A stretch of 64,000 nucleotides of DNA. It comes from Massilia sp. Root418. GTDB lineage: Bacteria; Pseudomonadota; Gammaproteobacteria; Burkholderiales; Burkholderiaceae_D. The translations under genes were made by a program, and so were the position numbers. The notes beneath the pieces are model-generated. The model worked only from the letters and a program-made list of their open reading frames with translations, was not told the origin of the DNA and searched no databases. Position 1 is the stretch's first letter. Each line of letters begins with the position of its first letter. This document shows, piece by piece, positions 1-7,929 of the stretch. The stretch spans positions 621,585 through 685,584 of the forward strand of contig NZ_LMEC01000011.1 of the NCBI RefSeq assembly GCF_001425265.1, in the 5' to 3' direction.

Positions 1-819
1 GAAGTGCGTGTGAACAAGGGCCGTATCGATCAGTTGTACCGTCTGGTACAAGGTGATGTGGTGCGCGTCCCGCCGGTGCGCGTGGCGGAAAAGGCGGAAA
101 ACAACGTTCCGGCGGCCGAGTTCGCCATCATCTTCGAGGATGCGCACCTGCTGGTGATCGACAAGCCGGCCGGCACCGCCGTGCATGGCGGCTCGGGCGT
201 GTCCTTCGGCGTCATCGAGCAGCTGCGCGCGTCGCGCCCGGACGCCAAGTTCCTGGAACTGGTGCACCGCCTGGACCGCGACACATCCGGCCTGTTGTTG
301 CTGGCAAAGAAACGGTCGGCCCTGACCAATCTGCACGAACAGATGCGCGACGGCCACACCGACAAGCGCTACCTGACCCTGGCCGTGGGCGACTGGAAGA
401 ATGCGCGCCAGCACGTGAAATCGCCGTTGAAGAAGTACTCCACCGCCGACGGCGAGCGCCGGGTGGCGGTGGCGCCGGACGGCCTGGCCTCGCACACCGT
501 GTTTACCCTGCTGAAGAAATATCCGCAGTTCGCCTTGCTGGAAGCCGAGCTGAAAACCGGCCGCACTCACCAGATCCGCGTTCATCTGGCATCTTCTGGC
601 TTCCCCATTGCAGGTGACGATAAATACGGCGATTTCGCATTAAACAAGGCGCTCCAGAAAGCTGATGCCACGCGTGGCGCGCTCAAGCGCATGTTCCTGC
701 ATGCCCACCAGATTACGTTTACCCACCCGGAAACCGGCAAAACCATGACATTGAACGCACCGCTGGCCGCCGAGTGCGAACGATTCTTGGTAAGCTTGGG
801 TAAACCATTGAATTTATAA
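1..819 (+). CDS. rluC: RluC-family 23S rRNA pseudouridine synthase (5' truncated by window edge)
   Basis: Converts specific uridines of 23S rRNA to pseudouridine. The visible part starts inside the N-terminal S4 RNA-binding domain (EVRVNKGRI, as in the RluC S4 domain), so the true start lies upstream of the window. The catalytic motif HRLDRDTSG is present with its active-site Asp, followed by the RTHQIRVHLA motif of the RluA/RluC group. The frame is already open at base 1 with Glu-Val-Arg. It is followed 45 bp later by a HAD phosphatase on the same strand, an arrangement often seen in Burkholderiales downstream of rne. Family assignment is secure; RluC rather than RluD rests on the RVNKGR and VRVPPVRVAE wording. 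Confidence 0.93.
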   Translation, partial: EVRVNKGRIDQLYRLVQGDVVRVPPVRVAEKAENNVPAAEFAIIFEDAHLLVIDKPAGTAVHGGSGVSFGVIEQLRASRPDAKFLELVHRLDRDTSGLLLLAKKRSALTNLHEQMRDGHTDKRYLTLAVGDWKNARQHVKSPLKKYSTADGERRVAVAPDGLASHTVFTLLKKYPQFALLEAELKTGRTHQIRVHLASSGFPIAGDDKYGDFALNKALQKADATRGALKRMFLHAHQITFTHPETGKTMTLNAPLAAECERFLVSLGKPLNL

Positions 820-864
820 AATAATACTGAGCAGAGGAGCCGGTGGCAGGCAGCGCCGGAACAC

Positions 865-1524
865 ATGGCAAGAAAGCAATTTGATCTGATCGTGTTCGAT
901 TGGGATGGCACGTTGATGGACAGCACATCGACGATCGTGCGCTGCATTCAGGCCGCCGCCAAGGATCTGGCCTTGCCGATACCCGGCGAGGACGCGGCCT
1001 CGCACGTGATCGGCCTGGGGCTGTACGAGGCCATGCAGGCCGTGATGCCCCATATCGACCCCAAATATTACCCGCGCATGGTGGAGCGCTATCGCTACCA
1101 CTATTTGTCGAAAGACCATGAGCTGACGCTGTTCAAGGGCGTGGCCGAGATGCTGCAGGAGCTGTCGCAGCAGGCCTATTTCCTGGCCGTGGCCACCGGC
1201 AAGAGCCGGGTCGGGCTGAACCGGGCGCTGAACGCGGCCGGGCTGCTGTCGATGTTCGACGCCACGCGCTGCGCGGATGAAACCTTCTCCAAGCCGCACC
1301 CGGCCATGCTGCAGGAGCTGACCCGCGAACTGGGCCAGGACCTGAAGCGCACCGTGATGATAGGCGACACCAGCCATGACTTGCTGATGGCGAACAATGC
1401 CGGCGCGGCCGGCGTGGCGGTGGAATACGGCGCCCATCCGGTCGACCAGTTGCAGGCCTGCAATCCGATGTATTCGGCCAGGACCGTGGCCGAACTGCAC
1501 CAGTGGCTGAACGAGAACGCCTGA
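865..1524 (+). CDS. HAD-IA hydrolase, phosphoglycolate-phosphatase-like
   Basis: A 219-residue haloacid dehalogenase phosphatase, cytosolic. Motif I DWDGT is at about residues 12-16 with the nucleophile Asp12; motif II VATGKSR carries the Thr; motif III has the Lys in SKPHPAM; motif IV is MIGDTSHD with two metal-binding Asp. The cap insertion between motifs I and II marks subfamily IA. The substrate cannot be told from sequence: similar genes beside rluC are annotated as Gph-like phosphatases. The stop codon overlaps the start of the Rieske gene (ATGA), so the two are translationally coupled. Confidence 0.9.
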   Translation: MARKQFDLIVFDWDGTLMDSTSTIVRCIQAAAKDLALPIPGEDAASHVIGLGLYEAMQAVMPHIDPKYYPRMVERYRYHYLSKDHELTLFKGVAEMLQELSQQAYFLAVATGKSRVGLNRALNAAGLLSMFDATRCADETFSKPHPAMLQELTRELGQDLKRTVMIGDTSHDLLMANNAGAAGVAVEYGAHPVDQLQACNPMYSARTVAELHQWLNENA

Positions 1525-1898
1525 TGAGCGAGAGCGTGGAAATCCTGATCTGCGCGGCGGACGCGGTGCAAGACCTGGGGCGCGGCGTGCGCTTTCCGGT
1601 CACGGCAGGCGGCGAGGACGCCACCGGCTTCGTGGTGCGCTACGGGGGCAAGGCCTACGGCTATCTGAACCGCTGCGCCCATGTGCCGATCGAACTGGAC
1701 TGGAACCAGGGCGAGTTCTTCGAGTCAAGCAAGCTCTACATCATGTGCTCGACCCACGGCGCTGTTTATGTGCCCGAAAGCGGCCAATGCGCTGGCGGTC
1801 CCTGCCGGGGCGGCCGGCTGCGTCCCATCACCGTGGTGGAGCACGACGAGCAACTTTACTGGCAGCCGGACGACTACATCCGGCCCGCCCGCGCCTGA
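1524..1898 (+). CDS. Rieske [2Fe-2S] domain protein
   Basis: A 124-residue single-domain Rieske ferredoxin-like protein. Cluster ligands are visible as Cys51-x-His53 (CAH) and Cys75-x-x-His78 (CSTH), giving the two-Cys two-His site. Two extra Cys at 89 and 94 (QCAGGPC) follow the second box. ATG at 1524 is chosen because it overlaps the upstream stop as ATGA; the frame also opens with a GTG at 1503, which would overlap the HAD gene by 22 bp and is less likely. No signal peptide. Position between a HAD phosphatase and an S49 peptidase is a recurrent betaproteobacterial neighbourhood. The physiological partner is unknown. Confidence 0.9.
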   Translation: MSESVEILICAADAVQDLGRGVRFPVTAGGEDATGFVVRYGGKAYGYLNRCAHVPIELDWNQGEFFESSKLYIMCSTHGAVYVPESGQCAGGPCRGGRLRPITVVEHDEQLYWQPDDYIRPARA

Positions 1899-1926
1899 GC
1901 GGCGCCCATCTCCGAGTTAAGATTTT

Positions 1927-2946
1927 ATGAGCGACAATACAAGCGATAGCAATAATAGCGGCGACGGCAAGAGCAATGCAGCCGCCGCCACCCCGTCGGT
2001 GGCCGGTTTGAACTGGGAGCGCGAAGTCCTGGAAAAGCTGGTGCTGTCCACCGTGCGGGAGCGCCGCGCCAACCGGCGCTGGAGCATCTTCTTCAAACTG
2101 ATGACATTGGTGCTGGTATTTGTCGCCATCGCCGCCTATTTCGATTTTACCTTCCCCGGCAGCGATTCTGAAACGCTGGGCCGCCACACCGCGCTGATTG
2201 AAATCGAAGGCGATATTGAAACCGAAGGCAGCGGCTCGGCGGCAGTGGTGATCCCTGCCCTGAACAAGGCTTTTTCGGACCACGGTTCGGTCGCGGTGGT
2301 GTTGCATATCAACAGTCCCGGCGGCAGCCCAGTGCAGGCCGGCATGATTGTCGACGAGATACGGCGCCTGCGCCAAGGCTACCCGGCCAAGCCGCTGTAC
2401 GTGGTGGTTAACGAAATCTGCGCGTCGGGCGGCTACTACATTGCCGCCGCCGGCGACAAGATCTTCGTCAACAAGGCCAGCATTGTCGGCTCCATCGGCG
2501 TGCTGATGGACGGCTTTGGTTTCACCGGCGTGATGAACAAGGTGGGCGTCGAGCGCAGGCTGCTGACCGCCGGCGCCGACAAGGGTTTCATGGACCCCTT
2601 CACCCCGCTGAGCGACAAGCACCGCCAGCATGCGCAGACCATGCTCAACGAAATCCACGCCCAGTTCATCGACGTGGTGCGCACCGGGCGCGGCAAGCGC
2701 CTGAAAGAAACACCGGAAACCTTCTCCGGCCTGTTCTGGACCGGCGCGCGCGCCATCGACATGGGGCTGGCGGACGGTCTCGGCACGGTGGACACTGTCG
2801 CGCGCGACGTGGTGCACGCCGAAGACATCGTCGACTATACCCAGCATGAAGGCTTGCCCGAGCGCGTGCTGAAGAAATTCGGCGCCGCAGTGGGCGCGGG
2901 TGTCATGAAGGCGGCGGTGCAGGGCGCCGCTCCGGCGGTGCGCTAG
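1927..2946 (+). CDS. S49 family peptidase, SppA-like signal peptide peptidase
   Basis: A 339-residue membrane-anchored serine peptidase of the SppA family, which degrades cleaved signal peptides in the inner membrane. One transmembrane segment lies at about residues 55-71 after a hydrophilic cytosolic head. The catalytic Ser is in EICASGGYY (about Ser167) and the general-base Lys in NKASIVGSIG (about Lys183), the short-form Ser/Lys arrangement. The conserved INSPGGS motif is at about 129-134. Length matches the short (about 330 residue) type rather than the tandem 67K form. It starts 28 bp after the Rieske gene and is probably the last gene of the rluC operon. Confidence 0.92.
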   Translation: MSDNTSDSNNSGDGKSNAAAATPSVAGLNWEREVLEKLVLSTVRERRANRRWSIFFKLMTLVLVFVAIAAYFDFTFPGSDSETLGRHTALIEIEGDIETEGSGSAAVVIPALNKAFSDHGSVAVVLHINSPGGSPVQAGMIVDEIRRLRQGYPAKPLYVVVNEICASGGYYIAAAGDKIFVNKASIVGSIGVLMDGFGFTGVMNKVGVERRLLTAGADKGFMDPFTPLSDKHRQHAQTMLNEIHAQFIDVVRTGRGKRLKETPETFSGLFWTGARAIDMGLADGLGTVDTVARDVVHAEDIVDYTQHEGLPERVLKKFGAAVGAGVMKAAVQGAAPAVR

Positions 2947-2993
2947 CCTTGCGCAATGTGCGTGCGCGCACAGTGCAACGTTGACAAGACGGC

Positions 2994-3184
2994 TTGATTT
3001 CTTCTTGTATTCCTCCCGGGGTGGACTATATTGGTGTTGTAGTTCTTTCCCAGGGAGGCCGCATAAACAGCTTAACTCGTTGTCTGCACAACTTTACCGT
3101 AAGTCAGAAACGAACTACTCAACCGCATCGCTGATGCGGACCCGAGAGAATTTCAATTCCTCGCATTGAGCCCCGCAATGGGGC
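2994..3184 (+). other. Chain of inverted repeats, candidate structured RNA or regulatory region
   Basis: Between sppA-like and the small minus-strand gene lies a run of hairpin-capable repeats. A long hairpin spans 3012-3058 (CCTCCC/GGGAGG arms, then GGACTA at 3023-3028 with TAGTTC at 3040-3045). Others are GTTGT-CTGC-ACAAC at 3079-3092, CCGCATC-GCT-GATGCGG at 3123-3139 and GCCCC-GCAAT-GGGGC at 3170-3184. Bases around 2994-3003 (TTGATTTCTT) partly complement 3144-3156 and could close the structure. A TTGACA lies at 2981-2986. The last two hairpins overlap the 3' end of the minus-strand gene. It was not recognised as a known RNA family; a real transcript is only inferred. Confidence 0.35.
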
Positions 3185-3393
3185 ATGAGAACGGCGGCGT
3201 CATTGCCGCTGTTTTCATTTCCGAAGCCGCCTGCACCGAGCCAGTCCATGAAATGCTGCTGCGCGGCTGCGTGCCAGCCCGCCTGCGGCATGGCTGGCGC
3301 GGCCTGGCCGACCGGGCCCTGCCTCCAGCGGTCCAGGCCCAGCCGGGTAGCATGCAGCACCAGGTGTTCGCTTGCACTTTTCCGGGAGTTCAT
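3115..3393 (-). CDS. Small protein of unknown function behind an FNR-type box
   Basis: A 92-residue open frame reading away from rsuA. It is not recognised. It has a basic N-terminus, no signal peptide or membrane segment, and a C-terminal HCGAQC pair of cysteines. ATG at 3393 is chosen because AAGGA sits 6 bases upstream; the frame stays open further upstream but without a better site. Support that it is real comes from its promoter region: an FNR-type box at 3467-3480 followed 21 bases later by a TACACT -10 element (3445-3440 on this strand), the standard class II layout. Function unknown; a role under low oxygen is inferred only from the box. Confidence 0.55.
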   Translation of the reverse strand: MNSRKSASEHLVLHATRLGLDRWRQGPVGQAAPAMPQAGWHAAAQQHFMDWLGAGGFGNENSGNDAAVLMPHCGAQCEELKFSRVRISDAVE

Positions 3394-3466
3394 CTCAGAT
3401 CCTTTCTTACAGGCATTAGGTGGATTCCTACATGAGTTCAGTGTAGCCACGCGAGGTGAGCCCCCT

Positions 3467-3480
3467 TTGATCTGCGTCAA
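3467..3480. promoter_or_regulatory. FNR/ANR-type binding site, class II position for the small minus-strand gene
   Basis: TTGAT-CTGC-GTCAA fits the TTGAY-N4-RTCAA consensus of FNR/ANR/DNR regulators. On the minus strand its centre is about 41 bases upstream of the start predicted from TACACT at 3445-3440, which is class II activation geometry. On the plus strand it covers the -35 region expected for rsuA, whose extended -10 (TGGTAAAGT) ends at 3504, so bound FNR might compete with rsuA transcription. Confidence 0.6.
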
Positions 3481-3512
3481 GCTGTGTTTGAAATCTGGTA
3501 AAGTCTCGCCCT

Positions 3513-4229
3513 ATGAGCAAATTATCTTTAGACCGCATCCTGCAATCCCAGGGTTTCGGCACGCGCAAATACTGCCGCGCCCTGATCGAAGACGGCGAAG
3601 TCAGTATCGCCGGCGAAGTCCACGACAACTACAAGGCCAGCATTGAAACCGACGGCCTGGTGTTGACCATCTTCGACGAAGAGTGGGTGTACCGCGAACA
3701 CCTGTACATCGCGCTGAACAAGCCTGCCAACTACGAATGCTCGCGCAAGCCCAGCCATCATCCCGGCGTGCTGACCTTGCTGCCCGAGCAGTTCAGCTGG
3801 CGCGAAGTGCAGCCGGTCGGCCGGCTCGACCACGACACTACCGGTATGTTGCTGATGTCCGACGATGGGCCATTTATCCACGCACAATCGTCGCCGAAGC
3901 GGCACGTTCCCAAAGTCTACCAGGCGACCACGCAAGATCCCGTGACGCCCGAGCTGGTGGCGCAACTGCTGGCCGGCGTGCAGCTGCACGACGAGCCGGC
4001 GCCGCTGGCGGCCCTGGTGTGCGAGCCACGTGGCGAGCACCAGCTGGAAATCGTACTGGAGCAGGGCAAGTACCACCAGGTCAAGCGCATGCTGGCGGCT
4101 GCCGGCAACCATTGCAGCGCGCTGCACCGCTCCGCCATCGGCCAGCTGCAGCTGGCGTCGCTCGGCCTGGAAGAGGGCGAATGGTGCTATCTCACTCCGG
4201 AACAGCTGGCGCTGCTGGCCCCCGCCTGA
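3513..4229 (+). CDS. rsuA: 16S rRNA pseudouridine(516) synthase RsuA
   Basis: A 238-residue RsuA/RluB/E/F-type pseudouridine synthase acting on the small-subunit rRNA. An S4-like RNA-binding head (LDRILQSQGFGTRKYCR) covers about residues 6-60. The catalytic motif is VGRLDHDTTGMLL with the active-site Asp, and the KYHQVKRML motif typical of RsuA follows near 190. Length matches E. coli RsuA (about 231). No Shine-Dalgarno sequence is visible before ATG 3513, and the predicted transcription start is within a few bases of it, so it may be leaderless. It precedes flhB by 123 bp and is probably not part of the flagellar operon. Confidence 0.9.
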   Translation: MSKLSLDRILQSQGFGTRKYCRALIEDGEVSIAGEVHDNYKASIETDGLVLTIFDEEWVYREHLYIALNKPANYECSRKPSHHPGVLTLLPEQFSWREVQPVGRLDHDTTGMLLMSDDGPFIHAQSSPKRHVPKVYQATTQDPVTPELVAQLLAGVQLHDEPAPLAALVCEPRGEHQLEIVLEQGKYHQVKRMLAAAGNHCSALHRSAIGQLQLASLGLEEGEWCYLTPEQLALLAPA

Positions 4230-4352
4230 TCGGTCTTTCCCCGCAGTAATATCAAATAGCCGGGCTTTTGCCGCCTTCCTCCACGGATGGCGGCGCAGGG
4301 CGCGCGGCGATAATGGCTCCTGTTATCACGGTGTGCAGGGCGGGAGCGCGGC

Positions 4353-5567
4353 ATGGCAGAAGAAAGCGAAAGCGAAAAGACAGAACCGGCGTCACAGAAG
4401 CGCCTCGAGCAGGCGCGTGAAGAAGGCGACGTTCCCCGATCGCGTGAAGTTGCCACGTTTACCGTGCTGATGACGTCCGGCGCCATGCTGTGGATGTTCG
4501 GCTCCAGCCTGGTGCGCGACCTGTCCTCGGCCATGGTGTCCGGCCTGGCGCTGAGCAAGGAACAGATTTTCAATTCCGATGTCCTGCTGACCCGGGTCGG
4601 CTTCGACATCGGGCGCGTGCTGCTGGCCTGCCTGCCGCTGGGCGTGGCGGTGATGGTGGTGGCGCTGGTGTCGCCGCTGCTGGTGGGCGGCTGGCTGTTC
4701 AGCGGCAAGGCCGTTACCCCCAGCCTGATGAAACTCAATCCCATGCGCGGCCTGGGCAATATGGTGTCGACCAATGCCCTGGTGGAACTGGTGAAAGCCA
4801 TCGTGAAAACCATCGTGGTCGGCTTCGTCGCCTATCTGGTCGTCATGAAGCAGAAAGATGCCGTCATCGGGCTGGCCATGGAGCCGTTCAGGCTGGGCAG
4901 CGCACATCTGCTGGACATGCTGGCCATGAGCTTCTTGTTCATTGTCGGCGCGCTGGGACTGATCGCCGCGATCGACGCGCCTTACCAGATGTGGCACTAC
5001 GCTAACAAGCTGAAGATGACGCGCCAGGAAATGATCCAGGAGTCGAAGGAGTCCGACGGCAATCCTCAGATCAAGGGCAAGATCCGCCAGCTGCAGCGCG
5101 AGATGGCCAAGCGCCGCATGATGGCCGACGTGCCGACCGCCGACGTGGTGGTGACCAACCCGACCCACTACGCGGTGGCACTGAAGTACACCGAAGGCTC
5201 GGGCGCGCCTAAAGTGGTGGCCAAGGGCACCGACGAGGTGGCGGCCAAGATCCGCGAACTGGCGCGCGAGCACAAGGTGGCCATCCTGGAAGCGCCGGCG
5301 CTGGCGCGCGCGCTGTACAAGCACAGCGACATCGGCGACGAGATCCCGCAGCGCCTGTACGCGGCCGTGGCCGAAGTGCTGGCCTATGTGTTCCAGCTGC
5401 GCACCTTCAAGCCGGGCGGCCGTTATCCCGACCGGCCAGGCAAGCTGGACGTGCCGAACGACATGGACCCGAACCACCCGGCCTACGAGGCCGCCAGGCT
5501 GGCCAGGCAGCAAGCCTTGCAGAACAAGACCGACAACGCCGATAACAACAACGGAGCAGCACAATGA
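4353..5567 (+). CDS. flhB: Flagellar export gate protein FlhB
   Basis: A 404-residue inner-membrane component of the flagellar type III export gate that switches substrate class from rod/hook to filament proteins. A hydrophilic charged N-terminus (ESEKTEPASQKRLEQAREEG) precedes four hydrophobic segments between about 35 and 215. The autocleavage motif NPTH is at residues 269-272, the same position as in E. coli, followed by the FlhB-C domain (YAVALKY, APKVVAKG). A C-terminal extension of about 40 polar residues is longer than in E. coli. Its stop overlaps the flhA start (ATGA). A truncated paralogue of the C-terminal domain is encoded at 39832-40170. Confidence 0.97.
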   Translation: MAEESESEKTEPASQKRLEQAREEGDVPRSREVATFTVLMTSGAMLWMFGSSLVRDLSSAMVSGLALSKEQIFNSDVLLTRVGFDIGRVLLACLPLGVAVMVVALVSPLLVGGWLFSGKAVTPSLMKLNPMRGLGNMVSTNALVELVKAIVKTIVVGFVAYLVVMKQKDAVIGLAMEPFRLGSAHLLDMLAMSFLFIVGALGLIAAIDAPYQMWHYANKLKMTRQEMIQESKESDGNPQIKGKIRQLQREMAKRRMMADVPTADVVVTNPTHYAVALKYTEGSGAPKVVAKGTDEVAAKIRELAREHKVAILEAPALARALYKHSDIGDEIPQRLYAAVAEVLAYVFQLRTFKPGGRYPDRPGKLDVPNDMDPNHPAYEAARLARQQALQNKTDNADNNNGAAQ

Positions 5568-7711
5568 ACAGCATCAGAATGCCCGCATGGATGAACCGCA
5601 CCTTCGGCGGCATGAGCGGCGCCGGCAGCAAGAGCCTGGCCCCGCCCATCCTGATCATCATGCTGCTGGCCATGATGGTGCTGCCGCTGCCCGCCTTCGT
5701 GCTGGATTTGTTCTTCAGCTTCAACATTGCGCTGTCCATCATTGTGCTGCTGACTGCGCTTTACACCGTCAAGCCGCTGGACTTCATGGCCTTCCCGACC
5801 GTGCTGCTGGTGTCCACCATGCTGCGCCTGGCGCTGAACGTGGCTTCCACCCGCGTGGTGCTGACCGAAGGCCATACCGGCGCGGCGGCGGCCGGCAAGG
5901 TGATTGAAGCCTTCGGCCACTTCCTGATCGGCGGCAACTACACGGTCGGTATCGTCGTGTTCATCATCCTCACTATCATCAACTTCACCGTGGTCACCAA
6001 GGGCGCGGGCCGTATCGCCGAGGTGGGCGCGCGCTTCGCCCTGGACGCCATGCCGGGCAAGCAGATGGCGATCGACGCCGACTTGAACGCGGGCCTGATC
6101 GGCGAAGCCGAAGCGCGCAAGCGGCGCAGCGAAGTGTCGATGGAAGCCGAGTTCTACGGCGCCATGGACGGTGCCTCCAAATACGTGCGCGGCGACGCCA
6201 TCGCCGGCATTCTGGTGACGGTGATTAACATCGTCGGCGGCCTGCTGGTCGGCCTGATCCAGCACGACCTGGCCTTTGGCGAAGCGCTCAAGACCTACAC
6301 CCTGCTGGCCATCGGCGACGGCCTGGTGGCGCAGATCCCGTCGCTGGTGATCTCGATCGCGGCCGGTATCGTGGTGTCGCGCGTGGCCAGCGAGCAGGAC
6401 ATCGGCACCCAGGTGATCGGCCAGCTGTTCGCCAAGCCGCAAGTGCTCTACATTACCGCCGCCATCATCGGCGGCATGGGCCTGATCCCCGGCATGCCCA
6501 ACCTGGTATTCCTGCTGCTGGCGGGCGTGCTGGGCGGTTCCGGCTACCTGATGGCCAAGCGTGCCAGGGGCGGCGCGGGCGGTGACGGCACGGGCGCGCC
6601 CGGCGCCCCGGCGGCCGACGGTAGCCCGGCGGCGGCAGGCGGCGCGGCAGCCCCGGCGCCCGAGCAGGAGGAGGCCAGCTGGCAGGACATCCTGCCGGTG
6701 GACACCCTGGGCCTGGAAGTGGGCTACCGCCTGATTCCCCTGGTCGACAAGACCCAGGGCGGCGAACTGCTCAAGCGCATCAAAGGCATCCGCAAGAAGT
6801 TCGCGCAGGAAGTTGGCTTCCTGGCCCCGCCGGTGCACATCCGCGACAACCTGGAACTGAAACCGTCCGCCTACCGCATCGCGCTCAAGGGCGTGGAAGT
6901 GGGCGCCGGCGAAGCCTTCAACGGCCAGTTCCTGGCCATCAACCCCGGCATGGCCAGCGGCACCTTGCCCGGCCTGGTGACGGAAGACCCGGCCTTCGGC
7001 CTGCCCGCCATCTGGATCGACGCCGGCCTGCGCGACCAGGCGCAAACCATGGGCTACACCGTGGTGGACGCAGGCACCGTGGTGGCCACCCACCTGAACC
7101 ACCTGATCACCACCCACGCCTCCGAACTGCTGGGCCGCGCCGAAGTGCAGTCCCTGCTGGACCACCTGGGCAAGGAATCGCCCAAGCTGGTGGAAGACCT
7201 GGTGCCGAAGATGCTGTCGCTGTCGACCCTGCAGAAAGTGCTGCAGAACCTGCTGGCGGAAGGCGTGCACATCCGCGACATGCGCTCCATCATCGAAACG
7301 CTGGCCGAGCACACCGTGCACACGCAGGACCCGAACGAGCTGACCGCGCTGGTGCGTATCTCGCTGGGCCGGGCCATCGTGCAGCAGCTGTTCCCGGCGG
7401 GCGGCGAGCTGTCCGTGATGACCTTGGACAACCGCCTGGAACGCCTGCTGATGCAGGCGCTGGCGGCCAGCGGCCCGGACGGCGCCGGCATCGAGCCCGG
7501 CCTGGCCGACACCATCGCCCAGCAAGCGCAGGCGGCGGCCGCGCAGCAGGAAGCGCTGGGGCTGACGCCGGTGCTGCTGGTGCCCGGTCCGCTGCGCACC
7601 TTGCTGTCGCGCTTCCTGCGCCGCGCGCTGCCGCAGCTCAAAGTGCTGTCGCACGCCGAGATCCCAGAAAACAAGACCATCCGCGTCACCGCCCTGGTCG
7701 GCGCGCAGTAA
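5564..7711 (+). CDS. flhA: Flagellar export gate protein FlhA
   Basis: A 715-residue core export-gate protein. The N-terminal half (about residues 20-335) holds the eight membrane segments and the conserved cytosolic FHIPEP-type loop (AEFYGAMDGASKYVRGDAIAG). A Gly/Ala/Pro-rich linker at about 336-370 leads to the C-terminal cytosolic domain that docks chaperone-substrate complexes such as FliS-FliC, FliT-FliD and FlgN-FlgK/L. The start overlaps the flhB stop by 4 bp. A palindromic repeat at 7730-7790 follows its stop and may end or attenuate the transcript before flhF. Confidence 0.97.
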   Translation: MNSIRMPAWMNRTFGGMSGAGSKSLAPPILIIMLLAMMVLPLPAFVLDLFFSFNIALSIIVLLTALYTVKPLDFMAFPTVLLVSTMLRLALNVASTRVVLTEGHTGAAAAGKVIEAFGHFLIGGNYTVGIVVFIILTIINFTVVTKGAGRIAEVGARFALDAMPGKQMAIDADLNAGLIGEAEARKRRSEVSMEAEFYGAMDGASKYVRGDAIAGILVTVINIVGGLLVGLIQHDLAFGEALKTYTLLAIGDGLVAQIPSLVISIAAGIVVSRVASEQDIGTQVIGQLFAKPQVLYITAAIIGGMGLIPGMPNLVFLLLAGVLGGSGYLMAKRARGGAGGDGTGAPGAPAADGSPAAAGGAAAPAPEQEEASWQDILPVDTLGLEVGYRLIPLVDKTQGGELLKRIKGIRKKFAQEVGFLAPPVHIRDNLELKPSAYRIALKGVEVGAGEAFNGQFLAINPGMASGTLPGLVTEDPAFGLPAIWIDAGLRDQAQTMGYTVVDAGTVVATHLNHLITTHASELLGRAEVQSLLDHLGKESPKLVEDLVPKMLSLSTLQKVLQNLLAEGVHIRDMRSIIETLAEHTVHTQDPNELTALVRISLGRAIVQQLFPAGGELSVMTLDNRLERLLMQALAASGPDGAGIEPGLADTIAQQAQAAAAQQEALGLTPVLLVPGPLRTLLSRFLRRALPQLKVLSHAEIPENKTIRVTALVGAQ

Positions 7712-7729
7712 GTCCAGTATCTCCGCAAC

Positions 7730-7790
7730 CCAAAATGGGGTCAGGGTTAATATTTCGCTGTGCGGAATATTAACCCTGCCCCCATTTTGG
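7730..7790. repeat. Palindromic repeat element, copy 1 (flhA-flhF spacer)
   Basis: A 61-bp inverted repeat with outer arms CCAAAATGGGGTCAGGGTTA and its near-complement, an inner stem ATATT(T/C)CG and a short loop. It is the same element as at 12397-12466 and 39009-39070. This copy carries one mismatch in the outer arm (CCCTGCCCCC for CCCTGACCCC) and one T:G pair in the inner stem, so it is the most degenerate of the three. It lies between two genes on the same strand. Confidence 0.85.
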
Positions 7791-7929
7791 AGGCCCGGGT
7801 TCTGAATAGGGGGCGGTTTTCGGCCCTGTTCCTCCGATCGTTTCTCCTATGCATCAGCAATAATGAAAGCATGAGAGTGAGCCGCGCCCGACTTGACGGC
7901 GCGGCACTTGTGTAACAGGGGAACCGGTC

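Noticed and set aside
4300..4352. GGCGATAA before flhB as a sigma-28 -10 element
   Set aside because: The -10 is close to consensus, but no -35 resembling TAAAGTTT lies 11 bases upstream.
5483..7654. Minus-strand open frame of about 720 codons opposite flhA, His/Gln-rich
   Set aside because: It mirrors the codon positions of flhA; long antisense frames with His, Gln, Arg and Ala are a by-product of high GC at third positions. No family motif or start site.
7730..7790. Palindrome as a simple terminator only
   Set aside because: The same outer core recurs at two other sites with differing inner stems, so it is better described as a repeat family that can also terminate transcripts.
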